Positions 8,097-16,113 of a stretch of DNA of 40,148 nt are shown piece after piece. Below the pieces are notes generated by a model. That model had not been told where the DNA came from. It saw nothing but the letters and a program-made list of their open reading frames with translations, and searched no databases. The stretch lies in assembly GCA_021324415.1 (NCBI GenBank), contig JAJPJF010000151.1, forward strand, positions 1 to 40,148, read 5' to 3'. The position numbers and the translations under genes are program-made. This stretch comes from Nostocales cyanobacterium Centralia_MAG_434. Its GTDB lineage: Bacteria; Cyanobacteriota; Cyanobacteriia; Cyanobacteriales; Nostocaceae. The first letter of the stretch is position 1. Each line of letters begins with the position of its first letter.

Positions 8097-8807
8097 CTAC
8101 AAGTTAGGAGGCAAAATCACTTTATTGATGACGTGGATTACGCCGTTGCTAGCTTTGATGTCCGCCTGGATGACTTTGGCATCATCTACCATGACTCCGT
8201 TTTTTGGATCAACCTTAACGTTGATTGGACTACCTTCAACAGTTTTGACTTCACCAGATTTCAAATTACTGGATAGTACCTCACCTGGTACAACATGGTA
8301 GGTTAATATCTTCACCAGTACCTCTTTATTCTCTGGCTTGAACAATTCTGCAAGGGCATCTTGGGGCAATTCATTAAATGCTGCATCTGTGGGCGCAAAG
8401 AGAGTGAAAGGACCTTTGCCCTTAAGAGTTGCTGTCAGTCCGGCTGCTTTTAAAGCCTGTGTTAGCTTTTTGAATTGGCTGTTTGACTGCGTCAACGACA
8501 CCAAATCTTTCCCTCCGGTTGTTGAGGATGGAGGATATGAAGGTGTTGTTCCTGGTGGAGTTGTAGGTAAGGATGAAGGAGGTGTCGCTTCACCAGGTGC
8601 AGTTCGACTGCGATTATAAGGAGGCTCGTTGAAAATACTAGGGCTAGGATTCAGTGATCTGCCACCAGCACCACTACTCTGTTGTGCTATTTGCACAGGA
8701 TTCACAACCTCGTTTGCCCCTGATGGCAAACTCATGAGTAACGCAACTCCTGTTGCTCCCACTATACTGACTAATTTGGTTAAAAGATTGCTATTAGTTA
8801 GCTTCAT
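8097..8807 (-). CDS. Secreted fasciclin (FAS1) domain protein
   Basis: 236 residues. A signal peptide (KLVSIVGATGVALLMSLPSGA) is followed by a disordered Pro/Ser/Thr linker (about residues 45-100) and one FAS1 domain (about 103-236). The domain shows the H1 box GPFTLFAPTDAAFNELP, the YHVVPGEV motif and the closing H2-like GVIHVINKVILP. Single-domain FAS1 proteins are common in cyanobacteria and are secreted or surface-associated, often linked to adhesion, but no function can be fixed here. The ATG at 8805-8807 lacks an evident Shine-Dalgarno site (an A/T-rich run precedes it). A terminator at 7890-7925 ends the transcript. Confidence 0.9.
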   Translation of the reverse strand: MKLTNSNLLTKLVSIVGATGVALLMSLPSGANEVVNPVQIAQQSSGAGGRSLNPSPSIFNEPPYNRSRTAPGEATPPSSLPTTPPGTTPSYPPSSTTGGKDLVSLTQSNSQFKKLTQALKAAGLTATLKGKGPFTLFAPTDAAFNELPQDALAELFKPENKEVLVKILTYHVVPGEVLSSNLKSGEVKTVEGSPINVKVDPKNGVMVDDAKVIQADIKASNGVIHVINKVILPPNL

Positions 8808-9257
8808 AAATTTTTTGTTTTCCTGTCCACGCTGTACATAAAGACTTATAACATTTTGCTAACCATAAAATCTAACTAAAGTAGTAATATCTTATGTCCA
8901 AACCTGATGGAAATATCTTTAGTTAAGAATATTTAGTCTCTAGCAAATTTTGAGCTTCATGAGCATGATATGCCACCCTTATTAATGAATTGAATAGCGT
9001 AAGATATATTATGACGATTAACTTATCTCTAATGTTCCCAGATAATTTTTTGCTAAAAATCCTAGAACTATAGAAAGCGAGAAATCGGAGTAGGGAGTAT
9101 GTAGGCGAGACACTTATTCTTAGTTGCGAGCAATTACTTATAAGTATTTATATGGGTAATCAGTAGGAATATTGATAGTTGTCACTGAAGAGATAAAAGT
9201 TAAGAAGAATATACAATTGTAAAAGGGACAAATACAAAGAATGGTAGGAGATAAAAA
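8808..9257. other. 450-bp intergenic region between divergent genes
   Basis: This stretch separates the minus-strand fasciclin gene from the plus-strand glutathione S-transferase gene, so it must hold two divergent promoters. It is AT-rich. I saw no RNA gene or regulator site that I could defend. The only distinctive piece is GGAGTAGGGAGT near 9088-9099, a fragment like the genome's short repeats. The GGAG at 9247-9250 is the ribosome site of the next gene. Confidence 0.5.
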
Positions 9258-10055
9258 ATGCTGGAATTATACCAATTTGAATTATCTCAATACTCAGAAA
9301 AAGTGCGATTGATTCTCGACTATAAGGGTTTGGAGTACCGCAAAATTGAAGTGACACCAGGTGTTGGACAAGTAGAACTATTCCGCCTAACTGGTCAACG
9401 GCAAGTACCAGTATTAAAAGATGGTAGCAGATATATAGCAGATTCTACCGAAATAGCCAAATATTTAGATCGTCAGTATCCTGAACGCCCATTGATACCA
9501 CAAGATTCACAACAACGGGGTTTGTGCTTACTGATGGAAGAATGGGCAGATGAATCGATAGGGATCAAGAGTCGGAAAGCTTTATTTTATGCCATAAGTC
9601 AAGATCAGAATTTCCGCAGAGCCTTATTACCTACAACAACACCAGATTTACTCAAAACACTAGTGCAAGGAGTCCCCAGCGATCTCCTAAAATTTTTGGG
9701 TTTTGGCGTGGGTTATACACCAGATGTGGTAACTAGTGCGATCGCCGACTTGAAGCAAGATTTAGAAGCGTTAACACTCTTATTGGCTGATAGACCGTAT
9801 TTGCTGGGAGATGAACCTAGCTTAGCTGACTTAGCAGTAGCAGGCTTATCTCTCCTATTAAAGTTTCCTGACGGTCCCTATATAAGTATCCCCGAGACCC
9901 TCAGAGGCAAAGGAGTACCAGGATTGGCAGATAATCCCCTTTACGAACCATTCTTCAGTTGGCGCGATCGCATCTACGCTCAATTTCGTAAACCATTGAC
10001 AGACTTCGCTACTACAGGAAGTCCCAGTGCACCCACTTCAATTCAAATAGATTAA
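9258..10055 (+). CDS. Glutathione S-transferase-like protein
   Basis: 265 residues. An N-terminal thioredoxin-like domain covers about residues 1-77: LYQFELSQYSEKVRLILD, then RQVPVLKDG with the cis-proline of the glutathione site, and ADSTEIAKYLD with the Ser/Glu pair that binds the gamma-glutamyl group. An all-helical C-terminal domain follows, ending with LLGDEPSLADLAVAGL, the conserved N-capping region of GST C-domains. The active-site position carries Ser-Gln-Tyr-Ser rather than a Cys-Pro pair. The substrate is unknown; such proteins conjugate or reduce electrophiles in the cytosol. GGAG at 9247-9250 is a good ribosome site and supports this ATG. The C-terminal 40 residues extend beyond the usual GST length. 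Confidence 0.88.
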   Translation: MLELYQFELSQYSEKVRLILDYKGLEYRKIEVTPGVGQVELFRLTGQRQVPVLKDGSRYIADSTEIAKYLDRQYPERPLIPQDSQQRGLCLLMEEWADESIGIKSRKALFYAISQDQNFRRALLPTTTPDLLKTLVQGVPSDLLKFLGFGVGYTPDVVTSAIADLKQDLEALTLLLADRPYLLGDEPSLADLAVAGLSLLLKFPDGPYISIPETLRGKGVPGLADNPLYEPFFSWRDRIYAQFRKPLTDFATTGSPSAPTSIQID

Positions 10056-10170
10056 TTATTGGTCATTTCTTAGGAAAGACAAAGGACAAAAACAAAGGAC
10101 AATACAAATTTTGTACTCTGCAATTACAATGCAACACTAAGATAAGGAAAACAACTATGTAATTAACACA

Positions 10171-11901
10171 ATGAATTTGGGACAGCCATTAGGTTCAGTA
10201 ATACAAGGCTCTCTCACTGGGGGATTAGAAGTACGATTGCACCCAGATGTCTCTGTAGAAGACATGCGGGTGGGTAAGTTTCTAGTTGTGCAAGGGGTGC
10301 GCTCACGTTTTTTCTGTATGCTGACAGACGTGCTACTAGGAACTGCTAACCAACGAATTATGGCTAATCCCCCTAATTGGGAGGACACTTTTTTGCGAGA
10401 CATCTTAGCTGGAAGTGGCACATATGGGATCATCAACCTTTCACCAATGTTGATGTTTACTCCTGAGTCTGTGGAATCTTTTCCGTCTACTAATGGAAAA
10501 TCTGCAAATTCCTTTGTACCATCAGCAACAGGTTTGGCATCATTTCAGCCACAAACTAGCACAACAATGGAACTGTTGCCAGTGAAAACTATTCCTACCC
10601 ACTTTAGCCAAGTTTACGAAGCAAGTGTTGATGACTTTCGCCGAGTCTTTGGTTGGGAAGATGATCTCCAAAGGAAAAATTTTGCGATTGGTAAACCACT
10701 AGATATGGATGTACCCATCTGTATCGATTTAAACCGTTTTGTAGAACGTAGTAATGGTGTTTTTGGTAAGTCTGGAACTGGTAAATCTTTTTTAACAAGA
10801 TTACTTTTAGCTGGAACAATTCGCAAAAATGCAGCAGTTAATTTAATTTTTGATATGCATTCTGAGTATGGCTGGGAAGCTGTCTCTGAAGGAAAGCAAT
10901 TTAGTACTGTTAAAGGTTTAAAGCAACTATTTCCTAGTAAAGTTGAAGTTTACACGCTAGATCCTGAATCTACACGCCGTCGTGGTGTGAGTAATGCACA
11001 AGAACTTTACCTCAGTTACGACCAAATTGAAGTTGAAGATATTAAGTTATGCAGTCGAGATTTAGGACTCTCGGAAGCTAGCTTAGATAACGCCAACATT
11101 CTGTACGCCGAATTTGGTAAGTCTTGGATTCTCCAACTGTTAAATATGACCAACGAGGAAATCAAGCTGTTCTGTGAGGAAAAGCGGGGACACCAAGGGT
11201 CAATTACAGCATTGCAGCGTAAACTTTTGCGGTTGGATAGTCTCAAGTATATGCGAGCAGCTTGCCCACACAATTACGTCAATCAAATGTTGCGTTCCTT
11301 GGAAGCTGGTAAGAATATTGTTGTTGAATTTGGTTCCCAATCGAATATGCTGTCTTATATGTTGGTGACCAATATGATCACCCGACGGATTCACCAACAC
11401 TATGTCAGCAAAGCCGAAAAGTTTTTACAGACAAAAAATCCTAGCGATCGCCCGACACAACTAATGATTACCATTGAGGAGGCGCATCGCTTTCTTGACT
11501 CAGCAGTCGTCCAAAGCACGATCTTCGGTACGATCGCCCGTGAGATGCGTAAGTATTTTGTCACACTACTGGTCGTAGACCAACGTCCATCGGGTATAGA
11601 TAATGAGGTCATGTCCCAAATTGGAACTCGGATCACCGCTTTGCTCAACGATGAAAAAGACATTGAAGCAATTTTTACTGGTGTGTCTGGTGGGGGTGCA
11701 TTGCGGTCTGTATTGGCAAAATTAGACTCAAAGCAACAAGCCTTGGTCTTGGGTCATGCTGTTCCCATGCCAGTGGTTGTACGCACTCGTCCTTACGATA
11801 CAACCTTCTACGAAGAAATTGGTGATGCTGCTTGGGAAGAAAAACCAGACGAAGAAGTGTTTGCTGCTGCAGAACTAGCCAAAGCTGATCTCGGCTTTTA
11901 A
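10171..11901 (+). CDS. HerA/DUF87-type ATPase
   Basis: 576 residues. An N-terminal beta-barrel-like HAS region (LGSVIQGSLTGGLEVRL) precedes a RecA-like motor of the HerA/FtsK group: Walker A FGKSGTGKS at residues 198-206, Walker B with the acidic pair LMITIEEAHRF at about 431-441, and the downstream LLVVDQRPSGID and GTRITALLND segments typical of HerA. HerA proteins are hexameric DNA translocases that usually work with the nuclease NurA in archaea; bacterial DUF87 ATPases have varied partners. No NurA-like gene adjoins it; the upstream neighbour is the GST-like gene (115-bp gap) and the downstream gene is convergent. Its partner and exact role remain open. I saw no clear Shine-Dalgarno site. 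Confidence 0.87.
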   Translation: MNLGQPLGSVIQGSLTGGLEVRLHPDVSVEDMRVGKFLVVQGVRSRFFCMLTDVLLGTANQRIMANPPNWEDTFLRDILAGSGTYGIINLSPMLMFTPESVESFPSTNGKSANSFVPSATGLASFQPQTSTTMELLPVKTIPTHFSQVYEASVDDFRRVFGWEDDLQRKNFAIGKPLDMDVPICIDLNRFVERSNGVFGKSGTGKSFLTRLLLAGTIRKNAAVNLIFDMHSEYGWEAVSEGKQFSTVKGLKQLFPSKVEVYTLDPESTRRRGVSNAQELYLSYDQIEVEDIKLCSRDLGLSEASLDNANILYAEFGKSWILQLLNMTNEEIKLFCEEKRGHQGSITALQRKLLRLDSLKYMRAACPHNYVNQMLRSLEAGKNIVVEFGSQSNMLSYMLVTNMITRRIHQHYVSKAEKFLQTKNPSDRPTQLMITIEEAHRFLDSAVVQSTIFGTIAREMRKYFVTLLVVDQRPSGIDNEVMSQIGTRITALLNDEKDIEAIFTGVSGGGALRSVLAKLDSKQQALVLGHAVPMPVVVRTRPYDTTFYEEIGDAAWEEKPDEEVFAAAELAKADLGF

Positions 11902-11933
11902 ACTTCTCTATGTTAGTAGCGTATCAATTTTGT

Positions 11934-13433
11934 CTACACGCATAATTGTTCAATGATTTGGTCAAAGTTGCGGGTGTATACTTTTTGGTTATATTCCAGC
12001 CATGCTTGGTTAGATGATTGGGGAAATTGTTTTAATGTTGCCTCTTGAATATATTCCATAAACGGACGACGAAGAGACTCATATTTCTCGAAGGCTGAAG
12101 CTATAGCGTGCTTGTTATCCCAATGATTTTCTTTGGCAATGTGATTAATTAATGTTGTTACTACCATTGCATCTTCAAATCCTTGATTAGCACCTTGAGC
12201 CATAAAAGGAGGCATACCATGTGCAGCATCACCCACTAATACAACTCTTGGAGTACTCCAGGCTAGTGACATATTCTCAGAAATAGCAGCACGATGAATA
12301 TAATACGGACGTTGCAGCATATTTTCTGGTGGAGATAATCGTACTAATTCTTTGAGTGCATCGGGAAAACCAGCTTTTTCTAACTCTTGTAAAGCTAAGT
12401 CAAGCAAATCACTGCCAGATTTCCCTAGCACAGAATGCAAAGGTACGGGTACATGCACTAGATAGCCGATGCTTTGCCTATTAATTAACAACATTCTTGG
12501 ACATTCACTAAAAGCGCTAGCACTTGATAGTTCATAGTTAGTCACTGTTACAATTGGTGACCCTGCGAAAAATTTCTCTTCAAGATGCGATCGCAATTCG
12601 TTTGGTATGTCAGGTAGGTCTCTACAATAGATTGCAGCAAAGCCAGAATATTCTGGGTTGGCAAAAGTCTGTTTCGAGCTATTAGAACAAAGTATCCTAC
12701 GAACTGTAGAGTTAATACCGTCTGCAGCAACAACTAGCTTAGCTCGAAATGATGTTGTGATCTCTGATTGAGAGGTGCTTTCTAAATTTTGAAACTGTGT
12801 ATCACTATTTTTTTGTCCATCTGCCCAGTATGCATAGGGGTTGGCTTCTACACTAGCATCAGAAACGCAATCTAAGCGAACACAACCAAATTCTTGCTCA
12901 TCTACAACATTAACACAACGGTGATTAGGTTTAACTTGGTCTTCGGGAAGCAGTCGTCTTAAGGTAGTCTGCAAATCATACCAAGAAATGGAAACTCGAC
13001 CTTCACCATACTTTTTAAACCAAACATCAAAACTCAGAGAGACTGATCGGACTATTTGTCCCTGAAGGTTTTTAGAAACCCATTCTGGTGAAGCTTTTGG
13101 AGGTTTTGGCTCAATAGCTTCGGTGTTTTTCTCGTCGTCAGACGGCTGGGAATTCACGAAAGTAAGACTCGCTGTTTTGACGGCTTCGTAAGCGTTATGA
13201 TCTATATATTTCAGAGCTTTTAGTCCATTTGGTAGAAGATCCACAATCTGTCCAACCTGACGAAAAGCACGAGTTTGGTCTATGACGAGAATATTGTCAA
13301 TACCACGTTTGCGTAACCCAATAGCAGTTGCTAAACCAACAGGTCCAGCACCAACTATGACCACATCATAGATTTTGTTGATGGGTGTATCGGTGAACGA
13401 ATATGCCATTGATTGACTATACGGGATCTGCAT
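11934..13433 (-). CDS. FAD-dependent monooxygenase (group A flavoprotein hydroxylase family)
   Basis: 499 residues from the ATG at 13431-13433; a GTG two codons upstream and an ATG eight codons inside are alternatives. Three signatures of the p-hydroxybenzoate-hydroxylase fold are present: GxGxxG for FAD (VIVGAGPVGLATAIG, near residue 26), the DG motif (LVVAADGINSTVRR) and the GD motif with PP (LVGDAAHGMPPFMAQGANQGFEDA). The enzyme would use NAD(P)H and oxygen to hydroxylate or epoxidise an organic substrate, not identifiable from sequence. An insert around residues 105-130, rich in Glu, Lys and Pro, precedes the substrate region. It lies 45 bp downstream of the PBP1C gene on the same strand and may be cotranscribed. 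It converges on the HerA gene, with a 32-bp gap. Confidence 0.85.
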   Translation of the reverse strand: MQIPYSQSMAYSFTDTPINKIYDVVIVGAGPVGLATAIGLRKRGIDNILVIDQTRAFRQVGQIVDLLPNGLKALKYIDHNAYEAVKTASLTFVNSQPSDDEKNTEAIEPKPPKASPEWVSKNLQGQIVRSVSLSFDVWFKKYGEGRVSISWYDLQTTLRRLLPEDQVKPNHRCVNVVDEQEFGCVRLDCVSDASVEANPYAYWADGQKNSDTQFQNLESTSQSEITTSFRAKLVVAADGINSTVRRILCSNSSKQTFANPEYSGFAAIYCRDLPDIPNELRSHLEEKFFAGSPIVTVTNYELSSASAFSECPRMLLINRQSIGYLVHVPVPLHSVLGKSGSDLLDLALQELEKAGFPDALKELVRLSPPENMLQRPYYIHRAAISENMSLAWSTPRVVLVGDAAHGMPPFMAQGANQGFEDAMVVTTLINHIAKENHWDNKHAIASAFEKYESLRRPFMEYIQEATLKQFPQSSNQAWLEYNQKVYTRNFDQIIEQLCV

Positions 13434-13478
13434 ACACACAAAACGTAGATGGTGACTTGATGGCTATCACTATGCATT

Positions 13479-15788
13479 CTAGCGAACACTCGTTTTTGGC
13501 ACGGCTATCAAAAACCCACGACGTGTTGGTCTTGTGCTAGCTGACTCCACTTGGAAAGTGACTTGACTGCTGATTCCAGCGCTTCTGGCTTCCAAAGTCC
13601 AGTGACCAGGGTGGAGTGACCAAAATAGAGAATCTGCTGACTGGGTAGCTAGCTTTTGACCATTTAACCACCACTCTACAGGCTGAGATTGTGTTCCTGT
13701 TACTTTAAACTCTAGTCTTTGCTTTCCTTCTTCACCTGGATACACTAAAAATGTATCTCCGTTATGGGGTGACAAAATCTTCAACTTGCCAGAACTAGAA
13801 CGAGATTGGGAAGCCGCCAACTGTTCCTCATCTTCTTGGGGTAAGTTCAAAGTTCCTGTGTCTTCAGGATAAAAATATTCCAGCACGACTGAGGTACAAT
13901 CTGGTGTAGGTCGCAACCCAGAGTTTGCACAGATGGGGAGTTGTACCATCCCTTCTGGAGATACAAAATTTGTTGGTTCTTGATGCTCGTACAGGTGTAA
14001 CATAATTCGATTCCACAAAGGTGCAGCTCCAGTCACTCCAGAAACTTGTCGCATCGGTTCACCATCAAAATTGCCTACCCATGTGGCTACTGTGTAGTCG
14101 GTTGTGAATCCCACTGTCCAAGTGTCCCGAAAATTAGAGGAAGTGCCGGTTTTCACAGCTGTGGGAAACGGTAAACTCAGGACTGAATCCACACCAAATG
14201 CTGTTGCACGTGCGTGGCGATCGCTTAACATGTCGGTTATTAATTGCCATGTGGGGGAGTGGAGAATGGGGGATGTGGGTAAGGGGGAGTGGGGGAATGT
14301 GGTTATTAATGGGGTGGGTTGTCCTTGTCGTGCGATGGTAAGATAAGCTTTCGCTAGCTCCCATAAGCTGACTTCGCCACTACCGAGAGTTAGACCCAAA
14401 CCATAGTATTCTGCAGGATGAGTCAGGTGTTCAAATCCCAGTTTATGAAGACGATCTAGAAAAGTCTGCACACCTATTTTTTCCAAAACCTTAACAGCCG
14501 GGACATTCAAGGAATTTGCTAACGCCACACGTACTCTTACAGGACCGAGAAAGCTTTGGGTGTAGTCTGTGGGACTGTAGAGTTTTGCACCAGGAATTGC
14601 ATAATGGGCTGGCAGATCTGCCAAAATAGTATTTGGTCGAATTGTGCCTTTTTCTAAAGCCAACTCGTAGAGAAATGGCTTGAGAGTCGATCCTGGTTGC
14701 CGTAGTGCTTGGACTCCATCATTTCTTCCTAGCTTTGCTGCATCAAAGTAATTCGGTGAACCGACATAAGCCAAAACTTCCCCTGTGTGGTTGTCGATGA
14801 CCAAAGCTGCAGCCTGATGTACATTGTTGCTAGCAAGGTTGGAAATGACCTGCTGCATTTGTGCTTCCACAAACTGCTGTAAGGGACGATCTATAGTCGT
14901 GCGAATGGGGGAGGAAGAAGATTCCTGCGCTTGTGATGGTAACTGACTCGCAACCCAAAACAAAAAGTGTGGTGCTGCAATAATTCCTTTGTGTCGGGAT
15001 TGAAAAGGAATATCTTCAGCAAATGCTCTTTCTAACTGAGAACGAGTGATATACCCATCTTGTACCATACGATTGAGAACGTATTTTTGCCGTTGCTTGA
15101 GGCGTTCCCAATGTTCATAAGGATTGTAGTAAGTGGGATTGTTGGGAATAGCAGCTAAAAGGCTTGCTTGTGCAAGATTGAGATCGTTGGCTGGTATAGA
15201 AAAATAGGTACGTGCAGCAGCTTCCACACCGTAGATATTCCCCCCCATTGGTAGACGATTTATGTATCCTGCAAGGATTTCATCTTTATTCATCCCGGCT
15301 GTTAACCGCCAAGATAACCAAATTTCTTGCAGTTTGCCTGATAAGGTGCGGGGAACAGGCTTTAACATCCGTGCTAACTGCATCGTGATGGTAGACGCAC
15401 CGGAGACAATTCTTCTGGTGTGAATGGCTTCCTTGAATGCGCGGGCGATCGCTTGCAAATCCAGTGCGCCATGATTGTAAAATCTACTATCTTCAGCAGC
15501 TAAAATAGCGTGAATAAATTGGGGAGAAACTTGAGCTAGGGGTACAACTGCTGTATGTTCTTGGTCACGGGTGAGGATGGTTCCTAGTGGTAGTCCATTA
15601 CGATCTGTAAATGCGATCACCTGTTGTTGTTGTGTAATATCTGCGTTATGTATAGGGGCTAAGCAGGGTATTATACGTATTATCACACAGATGAGCAGCA
15701 AAGCTAAAATAACTTTACCAGTTTTGCGATTTAGCTGATGCCAAACTTTCTTTTTGATTGGGATAAATGATGAGGAATTTAGTTTCAT
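13479..15788 (-). CDS. pbpC: Penicillin-binding protein 1C (bifunctional peptidoglycan synthase)
   Basis: 769 residues: cytoplasmic start, one membrane anchor (VILALLLICVIIRIIPCL), glycosyltransferase 51 domain with catalytic E99 in AAEDSRFYNHGALD and the GASTITMQLAR motif, then a transpeptidase domain with all three penicillin-binding motifs: S367-T-L-K, S426-L-N and K546-T-G-T. The C-terminal segment (about 670-760, KILSPHNGDTF and WWLNGQ) is the BiPBP_C domain that defines PBP1C. The enzyme polymerises and may cross-link glycan chains at the outer face of the cytoplasmic membrane. It is divergent from the alpha-2-macroglobulin gene, matching the linked pbpC-yfhM pair of E. coli. Residues about 488-512 carry a repeat-derived insert. 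Confidence 0.95.
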   Translation of the reverse strand: MKLNSSSFIPIKKKVWHQLNRKTGKVILALLLICVIIRIIPCLAPIHNADITQQQQVIAFTDRNGLPLGTILTRDQEHTAVVPLAQVSPQFIHAILAAEDSRFYNHGALDLQAIARAFKEAIHTRRIVSGASTITMQLARMLKPVPRTLSGKLQEIWLSWRLTAGMNKDEILAGYINRLPMGGNIYGVEAAARTYFSIPANDLNLAQASLLAAIPNNPTYYNPYEHWERLKQRQKYVLNRMVQDGYITRSQLERAFAEDIPFQSRHKGIIAAPHFLFWVASQLPSQAQESSSSPIRTTIDRPLQQFVEAQMQQVISNLASNNVHQAAALVIDNHTGEVLAYVGSPNYFDAAKLGRNDGVQALRQPGSTLKPFLYELALEKGTIRPNTILADLPAHYAIPGAKLYSPTDYTQSFLGPVRVRVALANSLNVPAVKVLEKIGVQTFLDRLHKLGFEHLTHPAEYYGLGLTLGSGEVSLWELAKAYLTIARQGQPTPLITTFPHSPLPTSPILHSPTWQLITDMLSDRHARATAFGVDSVLSLPFPTAVKTGTSSNFRDTWTVGFTTDYTVATWVGNFDGEPMRQVSGVTGAAPLWNRIMLHLYEHQEPTNFVSPEGMVQLPICANSGLRPTPDCTSVVLEYFYPEDTGTLNLPQEDEEQLAASQSRSSSGKLKILSPHNGDTFLVYPGEEGKQRLEFKVTGTQSQPVEWWLNGQKLATQSADSLFWSLHPGHWTLEARSAGISSQVTFQVESASTRPTRRGFLIAVPKTSVR
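14248..14316. repeat. G-rich repeat inserted in frame in pbpC
   Basis: Within pbpC a run of GGGGGAGTGG, GAATGGGGGATG and AAGGGGGAGTGGGGGAATG appears, in sharp contrast to the flanking coding sequence. On the coding strand it reads as a Pro/Ser/His-rich insert (FPHSPLPTSPILHSPT) between two ordinary transpeptidase helices. It matches the GGAGTGGGGAGTG style of repeat in the macroglobulin gene and is probably an inserted short repeat kept in frame. Confidence 0.65.
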
Positions 15789-16113
15789 CAGCTTGATTTG
15801 GATGCAGTCATCACAATTGATTTATAACACAAGGATTACATTTCAGTAGAGTGTGTTAGATAGATATTATTCGTAACTTTTTGCTAACTAAATTTTTGTA
15901 TCATCTAGCCATTTAGAATTGCATGTGTTACCTTTGTAGTCTCATACTTAAGACAGTGTAAATTTAAACCGCAGATAAATGCAGATGGACGCAGATAATC
16001 GCGGGTAATTATCTGCGTTCAACCTTGTATCCTGAGGGAACCCGTCCTCCAGGTATCTACATCTGTGGTTGCGATAATTATTATTTTGACTTGTTATTTT
16101 AAATTGTTTAAGC
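15789..16113. other. Divergent promoter region of pbpC and the macroglobulin gene, with palindromic repeat
   Basis: This 325-bp gap must carry both promoters. It contains a 10-bp-period repeat (GCAGATAAAT, GCAGATGGAC, GCAGATAATC from 15971) and a perfect inverted repeat, CGCAGATAAT (15990-15999) with ATTATCTGCG (16008-16017), separated by 8 bp. GCAGAT repeats of this kind are dispersed in filamentous cyanobacterial genomes, so a repeat is more likely than an operator. No -10/-35 pair was firm enough to call. Confidence 0.6.
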
